A DNA stretch of 23,099 nucleotides from Flavobacteriaceae bacterium UBA5079. GTDB taxonomy: Bacteria; Bacteroidota; Bacteroidia; Flavobacteriales; Flavobacteriaceae. How positions within the stretch are numbered: position 1 is the first letter of the stretch; each line of letters begins with the position of its first letter. The translations under genes and the position numbers were made by a program. A model generated the notes under the pieces. That model was given only the letters and a program-made list of their open reading frames with translations. It did no database searches and had not been told where the DNA came from. The stretch is from the NCBI GenBank assembly GCA_002414705.1, contig DIAL01000127.1, positions 5,221 to 28,319 of the forward strand, written 5' to 3'. Below are positions 14,672 to 22,446 of this stretch, in pieces.

Positions 14672-15048
14672 ATAAAACTAAACTAAAATTAAACTTAAAA
14701 AACTAAACTATCTTTAAAGTGCTTATTACCAATGTATTGACAAGTCTAAAGTAATTAATCAGGCTAAATTCAGTATTATAAAATCGACAAAGCGAAATTA
14801 TATTTGTTGAGTCAATTATTTTTGCAAAAAATTGCTATGAAATGCAAGACTTACTTCACTTCTGTAAATCAACATTTTAGATAAACTTATTTAAAAAGTG
14901 CATAGCATGTTTTTCATAAAAAATGAAACGAGGAATTTTAATTCATTTTTAGAAACAACCTAAAAGTGGTAATTTTGACCTCCTTGTTTTCATGAGTAAC
15001 TAGAAACGAAAAACAACATTATAATTTTAAAAAAATTACATCAAAAAC
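14672..15048. other. Gene-poor AT-rich gap with promoter-like boxes and a possible 15-codon frame
   Basis: Nothing here is a confident gene. TAnnTTTG matches occur at 14799-14806 (TATATTTG) and 14817-14824 (TATTTTTG). Thirteen bases after the second, an ATG at 14837 opens a 15-codon frame (MKCKTYFTSVNQHFR) ending at 14884. A 9-bp inverted repeat pairs 14919-14927 (AAAAATGAA) with 14942-14950. A TGCTATG/CATAGCA pair also lies at 14833-14839 and 14901-14907. These may mark a small RNA, a leader for the 15049 gene, or decayed sequence. Confidence 0.4.
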
Positions 15049-15825
15049 GTGTCCCAAAAGTTAAATAAATCAGAACTCAAAGAATTTTTAGATTCAAAAG
15101 TTACGCAATACAATACACGTGATTTTCTGGATACAGATCCTATAAAAATTCCACATACCTTCAGCAAAAAAGAAGATATTGAAATTTCAGCATTCTTAAC
15201 GGCAACCATTGCTTGGGGAAATAGAAAAAGTATTATAAATAATGCGCAACGCATGATGGAGATGCTGGATCAAGAGCCCTATAATTTTATAATGAATCAT
15301 CAAGAGTCTGATTTAAAAGCACTGGAACCCTTTGTTCATAGAACGTTTAATGGTTTAGATTTTATCACGTTTATAAATGGTTTACAGCATGTTTATACTA
15401 ATCATTACGGACTAGAAGCTGTATTTGCTAAACAGGCTGAAGCAACAAATTTACAACTTGCTATTCATTATTTTAAACGCGCATTTTTTGAAATAGACCA
15501 TTTACCTAGAACCCAAAAACATATTTCAGATCCATTGAAGAATTCGGCTGCCAAACGTATCAATATGTTTTTACGTTGGATGGTAAGACCAGGAAATACA
15601 GGTGTTGATTTCGGAATCTGGAAAACCTTACACACCAAACAATTATCGTGTCCATTGGATGTGCATTCAGGAAATGTAGCTCGGAAATTAGGTCTGCTTA
15701 CTCGGAAACAAAATGATGGAAAAGCTTTGTTGGAATTGGATACGAACCTTCGAAAGCTTGATTCAAACGATCCGGTTAAATACGATTTTGCGCTTTTTGG
15801 TTTGGGTGTTTTTGAAAGCTTCTAA
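15049..15825 (+). CDS. TIGR02757 family protein (DUF2400)
   Basis: A 258-residue member of a family defined by TIGR02757/DUF2400, with no proven function. Typical segments are DPIKIPHTF near residue 25, TATIAWGNRKSIINNA (about 51-66), the mid-protein FKRAFF and KNSAAKRINMFLRWMVR (about 164-180), and the C-terminal PLDVHSGNVARKLGLL (about 203-218), where conserved Asp/His resemble a helix-hairpin/DNA-glycosylase-like arrangement. It ends KYDFALFGLGVFESF, also typical of the family. The only start available is GTG at 15049, since a stop lies 18 bases upstream in frame. No signal peptide is present. Confidence 0.87.
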   Translation: MSQKLNKSELKEFLDSKVTQYNTRDFLDTDPIKIPHTFSKKEDIEISAFLTATIAWGNRKSIINNAQRMMEMLDQEPYNFIMNHQESDLKALEPFVHRTFNGLDFITFINGLQHVYTNHYGLEAVFAKQAEATNLQLAIHYFKRAFFEIDHLPRTQKHISDPLKNSAAKRINMFLRWMVRPGNTGVDFGIWKTLHTKQLSCPLDVHSGNVARKLGLLTRKQNDGKALLELDTNLRKLDSNDPVKYDFALFGLGVFESF

Positions 15826-15859
15826 ATTTATTCAGTATCTTTAAATATTAAATTAACAC

Positions 15860-17356
15860 ATGTCTCATTATATGAAAAAACTATTTTTTATTTTCAGTGT
15901 TTTATCTTTTATTCACGTTCATTCTCAAAATAGAACGATTCCTGTAGACACGATGATTGTTAGCAATCACAGTACAACTATTAATGGTGTTGGTATAAAT
16001 TATTCAGCAACAACAGGAACACAACCTGTTTGGAATTCAGATGGAGAACCTATGGCTACATTATTTTACACCTATTACCAGCGCAGTAATATTAAAGATA
16101 AAGCGAGTAGACCGTTAGTTATTTCATTTAATGGTGGGCCTGGTTCGGCTTCTGTCTGGATGCATATTGCTTATACTGGTCCGCAAATATTAAAAATTGA
16201 TGATGAAGGATATCCAGTTCAACCTTATGGCATAAAAAGTAATCCCTACTCTATTTTAGATGTGGCTGATATTGTTTTTGTAAATCCAGTTAATACAGGT
16301 TATTCCAGAATGATTGAGGATAAAGATGGTAAATTACCAGACCGAAAAAACTTCTTCGGAATTAATGCAGACATTAGTTATTTGGCAGAATGGATTAATA
16401 CCTTTATGACGAGACACAATCGTTGGGAATCACCTAAATATTTAATTGGTGAAAGTTATGGAGGACCACGTGTTATGGGTTTAGCTGAAGAATTACAAAA
16501 CAACCAATGGATGTATTTAAATGGTGTTATTTTGGTGTCTCCAGCAGATTATAAAATTTACTCCACAGATCAACCTATTTATTCAGCATTGAATTTACCG
16601 TATTTTACAGCAGCTGCATGGCATCAAAAAGCATTGGCTCCTGCACTCCAGCAAAAAGATTTAACAGATATATTACCAGAAGTTGAAGAATATGCAATTA
16701 ACGATTTAATGCCTGCCATTGCAAAAGGTGGTTTTATTTCTGATACTGAAAGAAATGTAGTTGCTGAAAAAATGAGCTTCTATTCCGGTTTAGACAAAAA
16801 AACAATTCTGGATCATAATTTGAATATTCCTACCAATTTTTTCTGGAAAGAATTATTGCGTAATCGTGGTTATACTATCGGTAGATTGGATTCCCGTTAT
16901 CTAGGAATTGATAAAATGGCGGCTGGAAATGAGCCAGATTATAATGCAGAATTATCAAGTTGGCTTCACTCCTTTACACCTGCAATTAATTATTATTTAC
17001 GCGAACATCTAAATTTCAAAACAGATATAAAATATAATATGTTTGGTGATGTGCATCCTTGGGATAGACAAAATGATAATACACGAAATCGTTTACAACA
17101 AGCTATGGCACAAAATCCGTATTTAAAAGTTTTAGTGCAGTCTGGTTATTACGATGGAGCAACAACCTATTTTGCGGCTAAATATACAGTTGGGCAGTTA
17201 GATCCTGCTGGTACTATGAAAGATCGTTTTACCTTTAAGGCTTATAGAAGTGGACACATGATGTATTTACGTAAAGACGATTTAAAAGCTGCCAACGATG
17301 ACATTCGCGAGTTTATTAAAAACTCATTAGCGAATGGTAAATCAGCTAAATACTAG
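15860..17356 (+). CDS. Secreted S10-family serine carboxypeptidase
   Basis: A 498-residue exported peptidase of the carboxypeptidase Y family. The N-terminus is MSHYMKKLFFIFSVLSF..., a signal peptide cut probably near His-Ser-Gln (about 21-23). A second ATG at 15872 (MKKLFF) is an equally good or better signal-peptide start. The oxyanion-hole motif is FNGGPGSASVW (90-100), where the usual Asn-Gly-Gly-Pro-Gly is intact. The nucleophile is in GESYGG (197-202, Ser199). The acid is Asp432 in SGYYDGATT, and the base is His466 in RSGHMMY. The full triad suggests an active enzyme that removes C-terminal residues from peptides in the periplasm or outside. A TATCTTTA near-match -7 box lies upstream. 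It is followed by a strong terminator. Confidence 0.93.
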   Translation: MSHYMKKLFFIFSVLSFIHVHSQNRTIPVDTMIVSNHSTTINGVGINYSATTGTQPVWNSDGEPMATLFYTYYQRSNIKDKASRPLVISFNGGPGSASVWMHIAYTGPQILKIDDEGYPVQPYGIKSNPYSILDVADIVFVNPVNTGYSRMIEDKDGKLPDRKNFFGINADISYLAEWINTFMTRHNRWESPKYLIGESYGGPRVMGLAEELQNNQWMYLNGVILVSPADYKIYSTDQPIYSALNLPYFTAAAWHQKALAPALQQKDLTDILPEVEEYAINDLMPAIAKGGFISDTERNVVAEKMSFYSGLDKKTILDHNLNIPTNFFWKELLRNRGYTIGRLDSRYLGIDKMAAGNEPDYNAELSSWLHSFTPAINYYLREHLNFKTDIKYNMFGDVHPWDRQNDNTRNRLQQAMAQNPYLKVLVQSGYYDGATTYFAAKYTVGQLDPAGTMKDRFTFKAYRSGHMMYLRKDDLKAANDDIREFIKNSLANGKSAKY

Positions 17357-17385
17357 ACTTTATTTTTCTATAAATATTTTAAACA

Positions 17386-17423
17386 AAAAAACACCTGACA
17401 AAATAATTTATCAGGTGTTTTTT
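17386..17423. terminator. Bidirectional terminator between S10 and M61 peptidase genes
   Basis: A 13-bp perfect stem pairs 17386-17398 with 17411-17423 (core CACCTGA/TCAGGTG) around a 12-base loop, with a T-run after the right arm and an A-run on the left. It separates the convergent ends of the 15860 and 17441 genes. Confidence 0.85.
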
Positions 17424-17440
17424 ATTTATAAATCGGAAGA

Positions 17441-19336
17441 TTAGCCTTTTAACCACGCATTACGTAATTCTATTTGAGCTGCTGTTGCATCTTCTTTTGG
17501 TTGTAAACCTTTTCCGGTAGTAAATGTTGGTGTTAATGTTGTTTTAATAACAACATCTTGACCATCGCGAGTTAAAATAACATTAACATCCTGTCCTTCC
17601 TGCCAACCAAATACATTTTGAAAGACTTGATTTGCATTTTGTAATGAAACTGCTGTACCATCAATAGATTTAATAATATCATTTGGTAAAACACCTTGTT
17701 CTTTCCAGAAACTGTTACCTAAAACATTGTCCGTGAAGAAAATAGTTCCTTCGCCTTGATTTGCAGAAACAATTAATGCTCCATTTCCTTGAATATAGTT
17801 TGTTTTAACTTGACCTTCACCAATTTCTAAACCTACTTTCTCAAAAAATACATTATAATCAATTGGTACATCTCCAATTACATGATTGTCAAAAAAGCCG
17901 CGTAAAGACGGATATGTCATAGCAACAATTTCATCAATAATTTTATCGTCATCAAACGGTTTGTTCTTGCCGTATTTCATGGATAATTCCTTCATTAGCG
18001 ATAAGATACCGCGATTTCCATCACTACCTTCACGAATTAAAATATCTAAACACATACCAATTAGAGCACCTTTTTGATATACGTTATAGTACTGACTAGC
18101 ATACGGTTTATCAAGCACATTTTCACTCATAACGGTAAAACTCATAGCATCATTCATGCCTTTAGCTGCTCCAATTTTATCCAATATTTTCTTATAAAAA
18201 TCATCTTCGGGTACTAAACCTTGATCTACTTGAAAAAGCGTTGCAAAATATTCCGTTACACCTTCATACATCCATAAATGCTTTGAAAACGTAGGTTCAT
18301 AATAATCAAAATAGTGTATATCTTCAGAATGGACACTCAAAGGCGTTACAATATGAAAAAATTCATGTGATACAATGTCAATCATACTTTTGTCCAAAGC
18401 ACTTTCAGGCATAGATTCTGGCATAACTACAACTGTAGATGTGTGGTGTTCTAACGCACCGAAACCTTTTGGAGAATCCGCTTGACCATCTGATAAGTAT
18501 ACATAAATATCATAACGAGGTGTGCTGTTTACATCACCTAAATATGTTTTTTGTGCTAACATCATTTTCTGCATAGCATCTTTCATCGCTTTAGCTGTAT
18601 GTTTCCCGTTTGGTGAATATACACTTAAAACAATTTTAATATCACCAACCTGAAATTCTTCAACATCCAATTTCCCATACATCATTGGGTTATCTGTAAT
18701 ATCAAAATAACGAGGTGCAAAATAAGATGAAGTTGTTGTTTTTCCATCTGCACTTGTTTTAGTGTCTGCAATTTGTAAAGCAGATGTTCTAACAAATTCA
18801 GCTGGAGCAATAACATCTAACATATATTGATTGTTTTTAAGCGAATCAAAATAACCAATAAAACCATGTAAGTTCAACACATAGTTATTTGGCTCAATAT
18901 TAGTACCAGCTGGAGAAAATGGCACATCGCCTCCAATACCGCCAACTTTTTCTTGGTCGAAAGTATCATTTACCAAATACGTGATGTAATCCAATTGAGT
19001 TGCGTTTGTAATAGTCCAAGTATTGGTATCTACTTGGTTGGTAACTAACAGATTTCCGTTATAATCAAATGCTTGGAAGGTATCTATATATTTTCCAAAA
19101 TCACTTATGGAATACGTTCCTTGTACTACTTTTGGAAGTCTGTATGTAACTGTTTCTAAAGTAAAACGTCCTGGATTAATGTTTACAGGTACTTTATCAT
19201 CAGATACTTTTGTAATATCAATAACAGTTGCAATTGGGTTGCTAGTGGCTAAATCGTCACTATTTGTTTTAGTAGAAGATGATCCACAAGCTACAAGCAA
19301 TGCAGAAAAACCAATAATGGCTAGAGTTTTTTTCAT
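17441..19336 (-). CDS. M61-family zinc aminopeptidase lipoprotein with PDZ domain
   Basis: A 631-residue exported peptidase. The signal sequence ends LLVACGS, with Cys17 as the lipidation site. An N-terminal beta domain (about 55-235) precedes the gluzincin core. The zinc-binding HEFFH (324-328) is followed 30 residues later by WMYEGVTEYFA (355-365), where Glu358 is the third ligand. FGALEHHTST (292-301) is the M61-typical active-site strand. A C-terminal PDZ-like domain (about 525-605) contains GVLPNDIIKSIDG (548-560), the classic carboxylate-binding/PDZ helix element. M61 enzymes (glycyl aminopeptidase type) prefer N-terminal Gly or Ala. All key residues are present. A TACATTTG -7 box lies 29 bases before the start on the minus strand. 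The gene is divergent from the GT2 gene. Confidence 0.92.
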   Translation of the reverse strand: MKKTLAIIGFSALLVACGSSSTKTNSDDLATSNPIATVIDITKVSDDKVPVNINPGRFTLETVTYRLPKVVQGTYSISDFGKYIDTFQAFDYNGNLLVTNQVDTNTWTITNATQLDYITYLVNDTFDQEKVGGIGGDVPFSPAGTNIEPNNYVLNLHGFIGYFDSLKNNQYMLDVIAPAEFVRTSALQIADTKTSADGKTTTSSYFAPRYFDITDNPMMYGKLDVEEFQVGDIKIVLSVYSPNGKHTAKAMKDAMQKMMLAQKTYLGDVNSTPRYDIYVYLSDGQADSPKGFGALEHHTSTVVVMPESMPESALDKSMIDIVSHEFFHIVTPLSVHSEDIHYFDYYEPTFSKHLWMYEGVTEYFATLFQVDQGLVPEDDFYKKILDKIGAAKGMNDAMSFTVMSENVLDKPYASQYYNVYQKGALIGMCLDILIREGSDGNRGILSLMKELSMKYGKNKPFDDDKIIDEIVAMTYPSLRGFFDNHVIGDVPIDYNVFFEKVGLEIGEGQVKTNYIQGNGALIVSANQGEGTIFFTDNVLGNSFWKEQGVLPNDIIKSIDGTAVSLQNANQVFQNVFGWQEGQDVNVILTRDGQDVVIKTTLTPTFTTGKGLQPKEDATAAQIELRNAWLKG

Positions 19337-19365
19337 TATTAAAATTAAGTTTTTTACTTGACGCC

Positions 19366-19373
19366 CAAATGTA
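19366..19373 (-). promoter_or_regulatory. -7 box of the M61 gene
   Basis: On the minus strand TACATTTG exactly fits TAnnTTTG and ends 29 bases before the ATG at 19336. The would-be -33 region contains no TTG. A perfect palindrome abuts it upstream. Confidence 0.55.
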
Positions 19374-19374
19374 C

Positions 19375-19389
19375 AATGTGTTACACATT
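19375..19389. promoter_or_regulatory. Perfect palindrome, candidate operator between divergent promoters
   Basis: AATGTGT-T-ACACATT is a perfect 7-bp inverted repeat with a one-base centre. It starts one base upstream of the M61 -7 box, so it fills the spacer where the -33/-7 interval should be. It is 14 bases from the -33 TTG of the GT2 promoter on the other side. That position suits a repressor or activator controlling one or both genes. Confidence 0.5.
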
Positions 19390-19403
19390 TTAGCTATAAC
19401 TTT

Positions 19404-19431
19404 TTGTTAAAATGAAGTTTAACTATATTCG
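19404..19431 (+). promoter_or_regulatory. Promoter of the GT2 gene, four bases before ATG
   Basis: TTG (19404-19406) is followed after 17 bases by TATATTCG (19424-19431), a one-mismatch TAnnTTTG. Four bases later comes the ATG at 19436. The in-frame upstream ATG at 19412 lies between the two promoter elements, so it would not be transcribed from this promoter. Confidence 0.6.
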
Positions 19432-19435
19432 CAAT

Positions 19436-20443
19436 ATGTCCAATTCTCTAATTAGTATTGTTTCACCCTTTAAAAATACGGAAAAGTTTCTTTCGGAATG
19501 TTTGCTATCTATTTTAAATCAAAGCTATACTAATTGGGAATTAGTAATTGTTGATGATGGTTCTACCGACAGCAGTTTTAGTATTGTAGAACAATTTGCG
19601 AATCAAGATAAACGCATAAAACTCTATAGAAATCCAAATTCAGGTATTATTGCAGCTTTGCAATTTGCCTTTTCTAAAACCTCCGGGAATTTTATCACAC
19701 GAATGGATAGTGATGATATCATGACACCTAACAAACTTGAAGTTTTACATAGAAATTTAATGGAGTATGGCAAAGGACATGTAGCTGTAGGACAGGTAAA
19801 ATATTTTAGAAAAGATGGCATAAGTGATGGTTTTGCCAAGTATGAAATCTGGCTGAACCAATTAACTGAAACTGGAACTAACTTTTCGGAATTATATAAA
19901 GAGTGTGTTATTCCATCGCCTTGCTGGATGGTATATCGAGACGATTTTATAGCATGTGGAGGTTTTAATTCAGACACGTATCCAGAAGATTATGATTTGG
20001 CATTTCGCTTTTATAAATATAAACTTAAATGTATTCCATGTCATGAAACGCTTCATTTTTGGCGTGATTACAGCAGTAGAACGTCTAGAACAGATGCGAA
20101 TTATGCAGAAAATAATTTTTTAGAACTGAAAGTTCAATATTTTATTGAATTGGATTACCAAAAATCTAGACCTTTAGTTATTTGGGGAGCCGGAAAAAAA
20201 GGTAAAAAAGTTGCACGATTACTGCAAGCGCAGAATATTACGTTTTATTGGATCTGCGATAATCCTAAAAAAATAGGAAAAGAGATATATGATGTGGTTT
20301 TAGAGGACACTAATTATCTAAAAACACTAAAAAAGTCCCAATGTTTAGTAACAGTTTCCAATAAACTAGAGCAAATAAGTATTAAGAATCAATTAGATGA
20401 AATGGGGTTAAAACCAGCGTCAGATTATTTCTTTTACTGTTAA
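19436..20443 (+). CDS. GT2 family glycosyltransferase with C-terminal Rossmann-like domain
   Basis: A 335-residue protein (counted from ATG 19436). The GT-A fold is clear: SIVSPFKNTEKFLSECLLS at the start, VIVDDGSTDSS with the first Asp pair (about 40-48), the metal-binding RMDSDD (about 90-95) and EDYDLAFRF (about 184-192), where the Glu-Asp pair acts as the catalytic base region. After about residue 240 comes a separate Rossmann-like unit, LVIWGAGKKGKKVARLL (about 247-263) followed by ICDNPKKIG. Donor and acceptor are unknown; cell-surface polysaccharide or lipid-linked sugar synthesis is plausible. The start at 19436 replaces the longer frame from 19412, because the promoter elements would span that ATG and the conserved GT2 domain begins right after 19436. 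Confidence 0.9.
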   Translation: MSNSLISIVSPFKNTEKFLSECLLSILNQSYTNWELVIVDDGSTDSSFSIVEQFANQDKRIKLYRNPNSGIIAALQFAFSKTSGNFITRMDSDDIMTPNKLEVLHRNLMEYGKGHVAVGQVKYFRKDGISDGFAKYEIWLNQLTETGTNFSELYKECVIPSPCWMVYRDDFIACGGFNSDTYPEDYDLAFRFYKYKLKCIPCHETLHFWRDYSSRTSRTDANYAENNFLELKVQYFIELDYQKSRPLVIWGAGKKGKKVARLLQAQNITFYWICDNPKKIGKEIYDVVLEDTNYLKTLKKSQCLVTVSNKLEQISIKNQLDEMGLKPASDYFFYC

Positions 20444-20477
20444 TTATTTAATTTTAGGTTAAAAGGTTTTCTATTTC

Positions 20478-20496
20478 AGTGTAAACACTATTTTTG
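20478..20496 (+). promoter_or_regulatory. -7 box with overlapping small palindrome upstream of the BatA-domain gene
   Basis: TATTTTTG (20489-20496) fits TAnnTTTG and lies 18 bases before the ATG at 20515. AGTGT-AA-ACACT (20478-20489) overlaps its first base. An AGGA directly abuts the start codon, too close for a normal Shine-Dalgarno site. Confidence 0.45.
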
Positions 20497-20514
20497 TAAG
20501 AAACAAAACTAGGA

Positions 20515-22446
20515 ATGCAGTTTAAATACCCAGAAATACTTTACGCTTTATTTTTGCTTCTCATTCCAATTATAGTCCATTTATTTCAATTGCGTAAATT
20601 TCAAAAAGAATCCTTTACCAATGTTGCCTTTTTAAAGAAAGTTACACTACAAACACGTAAAAGTTCTCAAATAAAAAAATGGCTAACATTACTCACGCGC
20701 ATGTTATTATTAGCTTGTGTAATAATAGCATTTGCACAGCCTTTTATTTCCAAAAATAACACCTTTAATACCACACCGGAAAACGTTATTTATTTGGATA
20801 ATAGTTTTAGCATGCAAGCCAAAGGTGAAAATGGTGAGCTTTTAAAACGTGCTGTTCAGGAATTAATTGAAAATTTAGAACCTGACAATCCCATTTCGTT
20901 AATAACGAATACCGAAGTTTATAAAAACACGACACTTAAAAGCATTCAGAATGATTTGTTGCAGCTGGAATATGTCTCAAACCAATTGCCCTACGATGCA
21001 GTTTTACTAAAAAGTTCCAAATTATTTAGCAGTACACCTAATGTAAATCGAAATTTGGTGTTTATTTCCGATTTTCAAGAACTTGATAAAACATTTAGTG
21101 TTAAAAAGGATTCGTTATACAATATATATCCTGTACAATTAAAGCCTGTAAATACTCAAAATGTAGCAATAGATAGTTTAAGTCTTTCCAGCACAACAGC
21201 CAGTAACACAACGCTCCAGGTCTTTTTAAAATCGAATGGAAACGTAACAAATAATGTATCTATTTCCTTATTTGATGACGGTAAATTATTAGCAAAAACT
21301 ACGACATCTCTTTCTGATAAAGGGATAGCCGAGTTTACCATTACCGAAAAAAGTATTTCAAAGGGTAAAATTATTATAGAAGATACCAGCTTACAATTTG
21401 ATAACACCCTGTTTTTTAATATTAATACACCTTCAGAAATTAATGTGTTAACCATTCAAGAAAACACTTCGAGCAATTATTTAGAGCGTTTGTTTGCTTC
21501 AAATGAATTTCAGCTAACTACAACAAGCTTGAATCAATTAAATTATAGTGCTATTGAAAAGCAACAACTTATTGTTTTAAATGAATTAGAATCTATACCA
21601 AGTTCTTTAACAAATTCACTAAATGCTTTTATTAAAGCAGGCGGTTATGTGGTAATTATCCCGAATTCTAAATCAGAAATTGCTAATTACAATGCGTTTT
21701 TGGGAATTTATGGAATACAATTACAAAATGTTATAACAACTGAAAAACGGGTAATGAGCATAAATTATTCGCATCCAATTTATAAAAACGTATTTGAAAA
21801 ACAAGAATCAAATTTTCAATATCCGAAGGTGAACACCTTTTTTCCAATTAATACTAATACTGTAACACCCTCTGAAGCCCTTTCTTTTGAAGACGGAAAA
21901 CCATTTTTAGTAACTCAAAATCAATTAGCTGTTTTTACAGCAGCATTAAATTCAGAAAACTCCAATTTTAGTGAATACGATTTAATTGTACCAACGTTTT
22001 ATAAATTAGCACGGCAAAGTTTACAGAAAGCACAACTTTATTATACTATTGGAAATGAAAACACTTATGATATACCTGTAAACTTGGAGCAAGATGGTGT
22101 ATTATCTTTAACAAAAGAAGACGTAAATTTAATTCCAATGCAACAATATTTTAATGATAAAGTGACAATTACAACTTCTGATATACCCTATTCAGCTGGT
22201 GTTTATAGTATAAAGAATAAAACAGAAAGTATTGCCAACGTAAGTTTTAACTATAACAGACATGAAAGTGACTTAATATATCAAGATTTGAGTCTTTTAA
22301 ATAATGTTGTTATTAGTAATTCTGTTAGTACTATTTTTGAACGTATAAAAAGTGATACGAAAATTAATGCGCTATGGAAATGGTTTGTTATTTTTGCACT
22401 AGCTTTTATAATTATTGAAATGCTCATCTTAAAATATTTTAAATGA
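20515..22446 (+). CDS. BatA-domain / vWA-like membrane protein
   Basis: A 643-residue membrane protein. The N-terminal BatA domain has two transmembrane helices (about 8-24 and 58-76) flanking the conserved basic stretch FQLRKFQKESFTNVAFLKK. A von Willebrand A-like domain follows: VIYLDNSFSM (91-100) keeps the DxSxS part of the MIDAS metal site (Asp95, Ser97, Ser99). A long beta-rich extracytoplasmic region runs to about residue 610, then a final helix WFVIFALAFIIIEMLIL and a short tail LKYFK. BatA-type proteins occur in Bacteroidota aerotolerance-like operons, usually with MoxR ATPases, but no such gene is seen here. The stop overlaps the ATG of the dihydroorotase-like gene by 4 bases (ATGA). 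Confidence 0.87.
   Translation: MQFKYPEILYALFLLLIPIIVHLFQLRKFQKESFTNVAFLKKVTLQTRKSSQIKKWLTLLTRMLLLACVIIAFAQPFISKNNTFNTTPENVIYLDNSFSMQAKGENGELLKRAVQELIENLEPDNPISLITNTEVYKNTTLKSIQNDLLQLEYVSNQLPYDAVLLKSSKLFSSTPNVNRNLVFISDFQELDKTFSVKKDSLYNIYPVQLKPVNTQNVAIDSLSLSSTTASNTTLQVFLKSNGNVTNNVSISLFDDGKLLAKTTTSLSDKGIAEFTITEKSISKGKIIIEDTSLQFDNTLFFNINTPSEINVLTIQENTSSNYLERLFASNEFQLTTTSLNQLNYSAIEKQQLIVLNELESIPSSLTNSLNAFIKAGGYVVIIPNSKSEIANYNAFLGIYGIQLQNVITTEKRVMSINYSHPIYKNVFEKQESNFQYPKVNTFFPINTNTVTPSEALSFEDGKPFLVTQNQLAVFTAALNSENSNFSEYDLIVPTFYKLARQSLQKAQLYYTIGNENTYDIPVNLEQDGVLSLTKEDVNLIPMQQYFNDKVTITTSDIPYSAGVYSIKNKTESIANVSFNYNRHESDLIYQDLSLLNNVVISNSVSTIFERIKSDTKINALWKWFVIFALAFIIIEMLILKYFK

Noticed and set aside
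14979..14985. Perfect AAGGAGG on the minus strand
   Set aside because: It looks like a strong Shine-Dalgarno site, but no start codon lies at a usable distance downstream on that strand.
14919..14990. Possible insertion-sequence end around the inverted repeat and the AAAGTGGTAATTTTGACC sequence
   Set aside because: It is loosely reminiscent of some insertion-sequence termini, but there is no partner end, transposase remnant or target duplication.
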